NCBI GenBank assembly: GCA_013043915.1
Contig: JABEVH010000095.1
Coordinates: 1-12,913, forward strand
Length of the DNA stretch: 12,913 bases
Direction of reading: 5' to 3'
Origin: Pseudomonadales bacterium
Lineage (GTDB): Bacteria > Pseudomonadota > Gammaproteobacteria > Pseudomonadales > Moraxellaceae
Notes under the pieces: generated by a model
The model's database searches: none
The model's input: only the letters and a program-made list of their open reading frames with translations
Told to the model about the DNA's origin: nothing
Translations under genes and position numbers: made by a program
Shown: piece after piece, positions 6,402 through 12,317 of the stretch
Numbering within the stretch: position 1 is the first letter of the stretch
How the letters are laid out: the number at the start of each line of letters is the position of its first letter

Positions 6402-8617
6402 TGCGCTTTAGGTTTTCATGGATAGTCGTGTGGGTAATCTTGTTGTTTACTCATATGGCCGAAGCCACTGTCTACATCAATGTTAATACCTTTGATGATC
6501 AAATTGGTGAGGATCCAGCGCACTGTTCTTTGCGTGAGGCCATTATTTCCAATGCATTGAGTGAAGATTATGGGGGATGCACCTACGGGGATACGGTCGT
6601 ATTGCCACAAGGTACCTATATCCTGACCCACGGTGAGTTGGATGTACAATCCAGTATTACCTTGGAAGGGTATGACATTACCACCGATACGACCAAGAAT
6701 AATTACACGTCTGTTGATCCTTTTACCGGCCTGGCACCTTTGCGCGCTCCCCCTAGCACAATCATTACGGCTCGTACCAAGGCTGGAGCAGCTCCAGCTA
6801 ACCGAATCGCCTATGTTCAAAGCGGTGGTGCTCTGTATTTACAGAATCTGGTTCTTGATGGAGGCACAGCGGTTGCTGAATCAGAGTCAGATGGGCAAGT
6901 CCCTGCTGATGGTGGTCTTATCTTTGCACGTGGTGCGGTGGCCTTGACTAATGTTGAAGCTAAAAACGGCCAAGCGTCAGGCAATGGTGGTGCATTTGCG
7001 CTCTATAGCAGTTCAGCTAGTTATTCTGCATCTAATGCCTATATTCATGACAACAATGCTTCCGGGTTGGGGGGGGCTGTTTTCTTTGGGCCGCTAGCTT
7101 ACAGCGGTCCCAATAATCAGCTAGATATACTCAATAGTTGTTCCTTCAACGGTGCCTATGATGCGATTACTCTCTCCATCATTGCATCCACACTTTATAA
7201 CAACCATGCTACCCAGGGAGCCTCTGGAGTATCCCTGTGTGGTTCAGCTACGGTCAATATAACCAATACAACGATGGAACAACAAAGTCCTGGTGCTGCA
7301 CTCAGCTTTTGGGCATCCGGTCCTGGTACAACCGTAACCCTGCAAAACGATACCTTTACGGACAATGATGTGGGTATTCAGCTCAAGCAGTCGAATATCA
7401 AGACATTTACGGCTACTAACTCCATCGTGTTCTGGAATAATCAGGACTGTGATTATTCTGCTGCCTATGGACCTACCACGTCGCCACCTATCTTGCCTAC
7501 AGCATCACGTTACAATGTCTTTGGTAGTAGTTGTGCAGCAAGTAGCTCACCGCAACAAGCTGCCTGGTTTGATCAGGATCCGATGAGTGGTTCGGCCTCG
7601 GCTGCTGCAGCGAACACGGTTTCTTCGCCCGAGACACCGCTAGGTGCGCAATCAAGCGGACAATTGCTATGGGTGACGCAGGCTATCGATACTCTGCCAT
7701 TTCCCATGATGTTGCCTTCGGCCACAGCGTCCCTGCTGTTGAAGCAAGGTTCTAGCGGTTCCGGTGGTTGCGCGGCGACAGATGAGCGTGGCGTTAACCG
7801 TATTAATGTCACCAATCTAGGGCAGGGGTGTGATATTGGGGCGGGTCAACGTAAACAATTGCTAGCGGTTGAAGATGCTGGTGGCAATGTGGCCAGCAAA
7901 CCTGGACCCGGTCCTAGTCGTCAAGTCTCGATAGATATTCTGAAAAATGATGAGGCGCCTGAAGAACATGGTTTAAGTGACTTGCAAGCATGGGGAGTTA
8001 CCCAGGTCACAGGTGGCTGCATCTACGATGCTGTAACCCATATGCTCAGCTACGATGGTTCAAAACTTGGAGATATCGGTAATAATAGCAAGCCGGTTAA
8101 TTGCACCTATGAACTCTGTGGCAATTCGACATGCTCGGTCACGTCAGCTCCCGCTAATGTTTCCATATCCATTACAAATCAGCCGCCGATGGCGGTTGAT
8201 GACACCCTCTATTTTTTGGGGGGGGAACCGGCGTCGATCAATGTATTGGCTAATGACTATGACCAGGATGGAGGAAACAGTCCTTTTAATGCACTAAATC
8301 CTAAGACCGTGACGGTGACAGGGTTTCCGGTGACGGGTACCTTAAGTTGTGGCAGTGTTCCTTTATCGAGTACAGGTACGGTTATTTGTCCAGGAGGCGT
8401 CATTACCTACACGGCTAATGATAATTACGCCAAGTTTCAGGATCAGTTCACGTATACGGTTGAAGATATCGATGGTGCTGTATCGAATTCCGCTACCGTT
8501 CATGTGAACCCGCAGCAGCAAAATGTTGCGGCGCAAGGCGGTGGTAGCGTAGATACAGATCTGTTGCTAGGATTAGGTTGGCTAGCCTGGGTACGCAGGC
8601 GGAGGGTGGTAAGCTGA
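6398..8617 (+). CDS. Exported CSLREA / choice-of-anchor-Q protein with cadherin-like domains and GlyGly-type C-terminus
   Basis: This 739-residue predicted surface protein is a distant paralogue of its upstream neighbour. It has a signal peptide (MMRFRFSW, then a hydrophobic core, cleavage near AEA-TV, residue 23) and an intact HCSLREAI motif (42-49). A beta-helix-like region has the same blocks as the neighbour, e.g. LTNVEAKNGQASGNGGA and NSIVFWNNQDCDYS. CAATDERGVNR...GCDIGAGQ (about 458-483) is a choice-of-anchor-Q-like motif. Two Ig/cadherin-like (Big_9-type) units follow (about 485-590 and 597-703), the second with INVLANDYDQDGG, ITYTANDNY and DQFTYTVEDIDG. The tail GGGSVDTDLLLGLGWLAWV then RRRR is a GlyGly-CTERM-like sorting signal. 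Start is ATG 6398 (ATGA overlap) or ATG 6401; AGGGAG lies upstream. Two G8 tracts occur in frame. Role probably adhesion or surface attachment; not shown. Confidence 0.85.
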   Translation: MMRFRFSWIVVWVILLFTHMAEATVYINVNTFDDQIGEDPAHCSLREAIISNALSEDYGGCTYGDTVVLPQGTYILTHGELDVQSSITLEGYDITTDTTKNNYTSVDPFTGLAPLRAPPSTIITARTKAGAAPANRIAYVQSGGALYLQNLVLDGGTAVAESESDGQVPADGGLIFARGAVALTNVEAKNGQASGNGGAFALYSSSASYSASNAYIHDNNASGLGGAVFFGPLAYSGPNNQLDILNSCSFNGAYDAITLSIIASTLYNNHATQGASGVSLCGSATVNITNTTMEQQSPGAALSFWASGPGTTVTLQNDTFTDNDVGIQLKQSNIKTFTATNSIVFWNNQDCDYSAAYGPTTSPPILPTASRYNVFGSSCAASSSPQQAAWFDQDPMSGSASAAAANTVSSPETPLGAQSSGQLLWVTQAIDTLPFPMMLPSATASLLLKQGSSGSGGCAATDERGVNRINVTNLGQGCDIGAGQRKQLLAVEDAGGNVASKPGPGPSRQVSIDILKNDEAPEEHGLSDLQAWGVTQVTGGCIYDAVTHMLSYDGSKLGDIGNNSKPVNCTYELCGNSTCSVTSAPANVSISITNQPPMAVDDTLYFLGGEPASINVLANDYDQDGGNSPFNALNPKTVTVTGFPVTGTLSCGSVPLSSTGTVICPGGVITYTANDNYAKFQDQFTYTVEDIDGAVSNSATVHVNPQQQNVAAQGGGSVDTDLLLGLGWLAWVRRRRVVS

Positions 8618-8627
8618 CAGGCCCGTG

Positions 8628-8669
8628 CTGTTGCAAACGATACTGTTAAGACTAGGTCGTTTGCAACAG
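8628..8669. repeat. Perfect 13-bp inverted repeat between convergent genes
   Basis: CTGTTGCAAACGA (8628-8640) and its exact reverse complement TCGTTTGCAACAG (8657-8669) flank a 16-nt spacer. It sits in the 64-nt gap between the end of the beta-helix pair and the end of the b561 gene. It may act as a bidirectional transcription end signal, but neither side has a run of T, the stem is not G+C-rich and the loop is long, so it is not a standard intrinsic terminator. Confidence 0.7.
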
Positions 8670-8681
8670 AGGACTTGCTTA

Positions 8682-9254
8682 TTAATGGCGTCTTTGTGGC
8701 AACATTCTGTTGAGGACATCATCTTTAAGCACGTAATGATGCATTAACGCAGCTGCCGCATGAAGACCGGCCAGCACGATAAGGGTCCAGCCGACGATGT
8801 CATGGTAATTACCCAAGCTATGTGCCAATGCTCTGTCTTTCAGGGTAGCGAACTGTACAGGGAAGAGGCCGAAAAACATAAAACTTTCAGCTTGTGCCCA
8901 GCGAAAGAGATAGCCCAACACAATCTGTATGACAAGCAACAGATATAAAGAATGCTGCATGGCTATGGCAGCAATTTCTTTGATGTCTTTAGTGACTGGC
9001 GCAATTTTGGTTCCTTGCGTAAAGCGCCAACCTAGGCGCACGACTAACACCAGGGTCAACAGAATTCCCAGTGAGATGTGCAGGGACTGCATTGCTTTCT
9101 TGGGGGCAGATCCATGTGGCAGAAAATCCCATAGTTCAGCCAGAGCAAACATCACGATGATAAGTCCAGCAGTTAACCAGTGCAGCACGATGGTGATGCT
9201 GTCGTAGCGATTAGGCAGACTCGAGGAAGAGGGTGTTACATCCATAGATAACAT
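8682..9254 (-). CDS. Cytochrome b561 family membrane protein (CybB-like)
   Basis: A 190-residue four-helix inner-membrane protein of the bacterial cytochrome b561 family, which binds two b-type hemes and passes electrons between quinol and a partner. Expected histidines are present: His25 in VLHW (helix 1), His59 in SLHISLG (helix 2), His145 or His151 in AHSLGNYHDIVG (helix 3) and His165 in GLHAAAAL (helix 4), with MHH just after. The layout agrees with soluble-partner-type CybB rather than larger fusions. The start is ATG 9254, or ATG 9245 (fourth codon), where GAGA is better spaced. It is divergent from the Fur-box-controlled cupredoxin gene and convergent with the beta-helix pair. The partner is unknown; the neighbouring cupredoxin is a candidate by position only. 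Confidence 0.92.
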   Translation of the reverse strand: MLSMDVTPSSSSLPNRYDSITIVLHWLTAGLIIVMFALAELWDFLPHGSAPKKAMQSLHISLGILLTLVLVVRLGWRFTQGTKIAPVTKDIKEIAAIAMQHSLYLLLVIQIVLGYLFRWAQAESFMFFGLFPVQFATLKDRALAHSLGNYHDIVGWTLIVLAGLHAAAALMHHYVLKDDVLNRMLPQRRH

Positions 9255-9281
9255 TCTCGCAAGTTTTCAGGTGAGCACATC

Positions 9282-9306
9282 CTACCTTGGTAGCTTAACG
9301 AGTTAA
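9282..9306. repeat. Two adjacent short palindromes in the b561 leader
   Basis: CTACCTTGGTAG (9282-9293, 5-bp arms around TT) and TTAACGAGTTAA (9295-9306, 5-bp arms around GA) lie side by side, 28-52 nt upstream of the b561 start. A third dyad, AGCTTTTGATAAGCT, is at 9348-9362. They could be operators or leader hairpins, but short dyads arise easily by chance in such A+T-rich sequence. Confidence 0.35.
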
Positions 9307-9370
9307 AGACACAAATAGCTCTCTCGCCTAATTTACAAGGCTTCTACAGCTTTTGATAAGCTCATGCTCA

Positions 9371-9399
9371 TTGACTTAGATGCAAATGATAACTATTAT
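9371..9399 (+). promoter_or_regulatory. Sigma70-type promoter of the cupredoxin operon
   Basis: TTGACT (9371-9376, 5 of 6) and TATTAT (9394-9399, 5 of 6) are separated by the ideal 17 bp. Transcription would start near 9406, giving a leader of about 118 nt before the cupredoxin ATG. The -10 lies inside the Fur-box palindrome, the usual arrangement for repression. Confidence 0.65.
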
Positions 9400-9403
9400 C
9401 ATT
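9385..9403. promoter_or_regulatory. Fur box (iron-dependent repressor operator)
   Basis: AATGATAACTATTATCATT has perfect 8-bp arms (AATGATAA / TTATCATT) around a 3-bp centre. Shifted by 3, positions 9388-9406 match the 19-bp consensus GATAATGATAATCATTATC at 15 of 19 positions by my count. It covers the -10 of the cupredoxin promoter, so iron-bound Fur would block RNA polymerase. It may also act on the divergent b561 gene. Confidence 0.75.
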
Positions 9404-9405
9404 AA

Positions 9406-9462
9406 CTGTTGATGAATAGTAGCTACGGACATTTTTAGCTAAGCTCTGTCGCATCTCAACAG
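9406..9462 (+). other. Potential structured 5' leader of the cupredoxin mRNA
   Basis: CTGTTGA (9406-9412) is complementary to TCAACAG (9456-9462), and TAGCTA (9420-9425) can pair with TAGCTA (9436-9441) inside that stem. The outer stem begins at the predicted transcription start. It matches no riboswitch that I recognise. Confidence 0.3.
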
Positions 9463-9491
9463 GCAATGTCTATCAACGATTACACCATAAA

Positions 9492-9510
9492 CTTAATAGT
9501 TATCATTAGC
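9492..9510. promoter_or_regulatory. Possible second, weaker Fur box
   Basis: Positions 9492-9510 (core GTTATCATTAGC) match the Fur consensus at about 13 of 19 positions, with one good half (ATCATTA) and one poor half. It lies 14 nt before the cupredoxin ATG, downstream of the main promoter, and could strengthen repression or overlap a minor promoter. Confidence 0.4.
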
Positions 9511-9523
9511 ATATAGGTAAATC

Positions 9524-9856
9524 ATGACATCAATATTTAGAATGTTAGGAATCGTGAGCATGGCCGTACTCAGTGCCCAAGCAGAAGCAGCAACCCAACC
9601 AGCGTTTATGCTTGAAGCCAAACAGCATGTATTCATGCCGCAGGTCTTAAAAATTCCCGCAAACATCAAGGTCAAGCTCACCATCAGGAACGAAGGAAGC
9701 GAAGCCATTGAATTTGAAAGTGATGACTTTTCTCGTGAGATAGTTGTGCCTGCTTACCATGACACCGTCATCTACTTAGGGCCTTTAAAACCGGGACGAT
9801 ATACCTACTTTAACGATTTTGATGCGCAGGTACGTGGCAGTGTGGTGGCGCAATGA
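9524..9856 (+). CDS. Periplasmic cupredoxin-domain protein (FtrB/EfeO-type)
   Basis: A 110-residue exported protein: signal peptide to about residue 22 (cleavage near AEA-AT), then one cupredoxin beta-sandwich. The family pattern is clear: HVFMPQVLKIPA (35-46), LTIRNEGSEAIEFES (52-66), REIVVPA (71-77), LGPLKPGRYTYFNDF (85-99) and a final GSVVAQ. This EFES / PLKPG / DF pattern is that of cupredoxins working with FTR1/P19-type ferrous iron uptake (FtrB of Burkholderia and Bordetella, or the EfeO N-domain). There is no cysteine, so it is not a classical blue-copper site; candidate ligands are Met29, His35, Met38, Glu63 and His79. Asp100 follows the DF pair where I recall His in relatives. It sits behind a Fur box and overlaps the next gene by ATGA. 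SD is weak (AGGT). Confidence 0.82.
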   Translation: MTSIFRMLGIVSMAVLSAQAEAATQPAFMLEAKQHVFMPQVLKIPANIKVKLTIRNEGSEAIEFESDDFSREIVVPAYHDTVIYLGPLKPGRYTYFNDFDAQVRGSVVAQ

Positions 9857-10584
9857 ACCCACCAAAAATTATGCTGGTTGCGATGAATACTCTGGCCGGC
9901 ATGAGCGCAACGTTATTAGCACATGCCAATGATTATGTGGTGTACTCACCCTTGGTTGTGCAGGGGCAAAGTGAAGTGGAGATGCGCAGCTACGCCAATC
10001 ACGATCCTTCACCTACTCTGCAGGATATGAATGAAACCGATCTTTCAGTGGCTCATGCCTGGACTTCCTGGTGGAAGGCAGAAGCCTACTTCTGGAAGGA
10101 GGGCAATGTACCTGCCTCATCGCTGCATCAACTAGGCTATGAGTTTGAAAACACCTTCCAGCTAGCAGAAGAAGGTCGTTTTGCGGCAACTCCCGGGTTT
10201 TTAGTGTCCTACGAAGCCTCTGGACGAGCAGGGGTCCCCGATAATATCGAGCTAGGTCCCTTGCTGGAGCGTCAGGATGGGCGTTTTACCCAGCGTATGA
10301 ACATGCTTTGGGAGCATGAAATCCATCCTCAATTTACGGCAAAACCAGGGTTTCGTACCACCTACAGCGTCAGTTATCGCTGTAGTGATCCCTGGCAACC
10401 CGCCCTAGAAGTCTACTTAAGACCGACTGATGCCAGTTACCAAATAGGTCCGGCACTTTATGGAGAAATCCATGTAGGACATCATGGTGGGGAAATGGAA
10501 TATCAAGCGGGATGGCTGCTGGGTGTTAATCGTTCAGCGCCTGATACCACATGGGTCGCCCGTCTGGAATATGAATTTTTCTAG
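9853..10584 (+). CDS. Predicted small outer-membrane beta-barrel protein in the cupredoxin operon
   Basis: A 243-residue exported protein of a family I do not recognise with certainty. It has a signal peptide with probable cleavage at AHA-ND (about residue 25). The mature part is a series of amphipathic beta-strands (LGYEFENTFQL, GFLVSYEASG, FRTTYSVSYR, ALYGEIHVGHH, TWVARLEYEFF) and ends in Phe, the usual BAM recognition residue. About 218 mature residues would suit an 8- to 12-stranded barrel. A WTSWWKAEAYFWKEG segment (about 71-85) is aromatic-rich, and HHGGEMEY (about 212-219) could bind metal. Translation is coupled to the cupredoxin (ATGA), implying shared iron-dependent control and a role in crossing or sensing at the outer membrane. 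It could instead be a non-porin structural barrel. Confidence 0.75.
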   Translation: MNPPKIMLVAMNTLAGMSATLLAHANDYVVYSPLVVQGQSEVEMRSYANHDPSPTLQDMNETDLSVAHAWTSWWKAEAYFWKEGNVPASSLHQLGYEFENTFQLAEEGRFAATPGFLVSYEASGRAGVPDNIELGPLLERQDGRFTQRMNMLWEHEIHPQFTAKPGFRTTYSVSYRCSDPWQPALEVYLRPTDASYQIGPALYGEIHVGHHGGEMEYQAGWLLGVNRSAPDTTWVARLEYEFF

Positions 10585-10594
10585 CTAGAAACCG

Positions 10595-10621
10595 GGTGCC
10601 TCCGTACGTGACGAAGGCACC
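10595..10621. terminator. Hairpin between convergent genes, likely bidirectional terminator
   Basis: GGTGCCT (10595-10601) pairs with AGGCACC (10615-10621); after one C-A mismatch CGT pairs with ACG, closing a 5-nt loop (10606-10610). It lies between the ends of the outer-membrane protein gene and the SPFH gene. The stem is G+C-rich, but T-runs are short on both sides, so it is a weak-to-moderate intrinsic terminator. Confidence 0.55.
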
Positions 10622-10638
10622 GATTAACACCGCTTAAC

Positions 10639-11439
10639 TCAATGGCTGCCGCCATCGGTGTTCAGCAATAGAGGTACTTGCGAATCTTTGCCTGATCCCA
10701 TGATGATGGTCTTACTGTTGGGAGATTCCGCCAATTTTTCCATGGCCTCAATTTGTTTCCAGCGCAGGATGGGCTCACTCAGCCCCTGGCTGATAATGCG
10801 CTGATAGGTAGCTATACCGTCGGCCTGTATGCGCTTGCGTTCCGACTCTTGACGTTCCTTGTCGAGTACAAATTTCATGGCCAGGGCCTGTTGCTCGCGC
10901 CGTAACTTTTCTTCAATGGCTGCTTCCACTATTTTGGGCAGATGAACATCGGCAATCAGAATGCTGTTGACTTGAATATGCTGGTTTTTCAGCTTACGTT
11001 GGATTTCGCTAAAAATCTCATGCTCCACTTCTTCACGCTTGGTCGAATAGATTTCTTCTGGACTGTAGCGACCAACAACCTTGCGGGCACCGCTACGCAA
11101 TATCGGTTCAAGGACGACATCATAGTAGTTAGGGCCTATCTGTGTTTGTAGCTGATAAACTTCAGAAGCAATCGGCTGGTATTGAATCGAAGTATCGAGA
11201 GAAATGGCCAGACCGTTATTGGCCAACACTTGCAGCTGCTCATGATGTTCCTGTTCGCGCAGGTCATAATCATAAACATCACTGAACGGAGAAATTACAT
11301 GAAAACCTTCTGTCAACGGACGCTCAAGCGTGCCATGACTAGGCGTCCATTCGATGCCTTGATGACCGGATTCTATGGTGCTGCACCCAGCCAATAGGCT
11401 GGTAACACCCAACGACATAAATAAAGTGGTTAATTTCAC
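10639..11439 (-). CDS. SPFH/prohibitin-domain lipoprotein
   Basis: A 266-residue protein with a lipoprotein signal peptide: MKLTTLFMSLGVTSLLAGC, lipobox LAGC with Cys19 as the lipidated residue. Ser at +2 predicts passage to the outer membrane by Lol. The mature part is an SPFH (prohibitin-like) domain, about 24-185: LTEGFHVISPF, a DLREQ beta-strand, LAISLDTSIQYQ, ARKVVGRYSPEEIYSTKREEV, and HIQVNSILIADVHLP. A charged helical region (about 186-240; EEKLRREQQALAMKFVLDKERQ) follows, likely coiled coil, suggesting ring assembly. The start is GTG 11439, with AGGGA eight bases upstream. It follows the carbonic anhydrase on the same strand after 100 nt with only a TATTAT-like -10 candidate, so co-transcription is uncertain. 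Most SPFH proteins are anchored to the inner membrane by a helix. Confidence 0.87.
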   Translation of the reverse strand: MKLTTLFMSLGVTSLLAGCSTIESGHQGIEWTPSHGTLERPLTEGFHVISPFSDVYDYDLREQEHHEQLQVLANNGLAISLDTSIQYQPIASEVYQLQTQIGPNYYDVVLEPILRSGARKVVGRYSPEEIYSTKREEVEHEIFSEIQRKLKNQHIQVNSILIADVHLPKIVEAAIEEKLRREQQALAMKFVLDKERQESERKRIQADGIATYQRIISQGLSEPILRWKQIEAMEKLAESPNSKTIIMGSGKDSQVPLLLNTDGGSH

Positions 11440-11539
11440 AATGGCAGTCCCTGTGTTAAGCGAAAGTAAACCTGAACATAATAGAAGAGAGGAGCATAGT
11501 GTGTTTATGAATAATATGTCATGCCTAAACGACTATAAC

Positions 11540-12256
11540 TTATTGCTGCTGAGCATCCTGAGCCGTATCCAACTTAAGTCGACGTCGTTGCGAAGGCAAG
11601 CGCGCTAGCATTTCCGCATCATTGTACATTCGGTAGATGCTGGGTATGTCCTGCATGCCGCTGACATTCACATCAAGATCATTGAGGATGCCATCATGCA
11701 AACTATAGATCAAGCCATGCACAGTCACAGATTGTCCTCGCTTCCAGGCGTCTTGCAGAATGGTGGTATGACAGACGTTACCCACTTGTTCGCGGACATT
11801 GATTTCACACAGCAGTTCTGCCGACTCATCAGCAGTTAAATGTGTGAATAGGTTTTCGTGCTTAAAATAGACATCCTTGATATTACGCAACCAGTTATCG
11901 ATAAGACCCATGCTCCGATTTTCCAGAGCGGCCCGTACACCGCCACAGCCATAGTGACCTGTGACAATAACATGCTTAACCTGCAGGACATCGATAGCGT
12001 ATTGCAACACGGACAGACAATTAAAGTCGGTATGAACGACAACATTGGCCACATTGCGGTGAACAAATACTTCTCCAGGCAACAACCCCATGATCTCATT
12101 GGCTGAAACTCGCGAGTCGGCACAGCCTATCCATAGATACTCGGGAGATTGTTGCTTCTCAAGTCTAGGAAAAAAATCAGGTTGATCACGCTGCACTTTT
12201 TCAGCCCAGCGACGGTTATTGGAAAATATATTGTCCAGCTGATGTGACGTGCTCAT
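11540..12256 (-). CDS. can: Beta-class carbonic anhydrase (Can type)
   Basis: A 238-residue cytoplasmic zinc enzyme interconverting CO2 and bicarbonate. Zinc ligands and the catalytic dyad are in place: Cys45-Ala-Asp47-Ser-Arg49 and His101-Tyr-Gly-Cys104. The sequence closely follows E. coli Can (LWIGCADSRV, VHRNVANVVVHTD, GHYGCGGV, WKRGQSVTVHG). Trp42, Arg67 and Tyr184 fit the type II allosteric bicarbonate pocket (E. coli Trp39, Arg64, Tyr181), so it should be pH- and bicarbonate-regulated. The C-terminus is polar and ends in QDAQQQ. A GGGATAGG stretch just upstream of the ATG serves as ribosome site. It lies 61 nt after the malate dehydrogenase gene, with a hairpin between them. Confidence 0.95.
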   Translation of the reverse strand: MSTSHQLDNIFSNNRRWAEKVQRDQPDFFPRLEKQQSPEYLWIGCADSRVSANEIMGLLPGEVFVHRNVANVVVHTDFNCLSVLQYAIDVLQVKHVIVTGHYGCGGVRAALENRSMGLIDNWLRNIKDVYFKHENLFTHLTADESAELLCEINVREQVGNVCHTTILQDAWKRGQSVTVHGLIYSLHDGILNDLDVNVSGMQDIPSIYRMYNDAEMLARLPSQRRRLKLDTAQDAQQQ

Positions 12257-12273
12257 GGCCTATCCCGTTAAGA

Positions 12274-12309
12274 TGCGGGAAGGAGTTGTCAAGCAAACTC
12301 CGTCCCGCA
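12274..12309. terminator. Long interrupted hairpin between mdh and can
   Basis: TGCGGGA (12274-12280) pairs with TCCCGCA (12303-12309), then after one A-G mismatch GGAGTT (12282-12287) pairs with AACTCC (12296-12301), leaving an 8-nt loop. Thirteen base pairs make it the strongest intergenic stem in the window. Reading the minus strand, only TCTT follows, so termination after mdh would be partial; it may instead attenuate or stabilise the can message. Confidence 0.55.
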
Positions 12310-12317
12310 GGCTTTAC

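Noticed and set aside
6416..6820. Minus-strand open frame of 134 codons in the second beta-helix gene
   Set aside because: Shadow of the plus-strand gene, low-complexity composition, no family resemblance.
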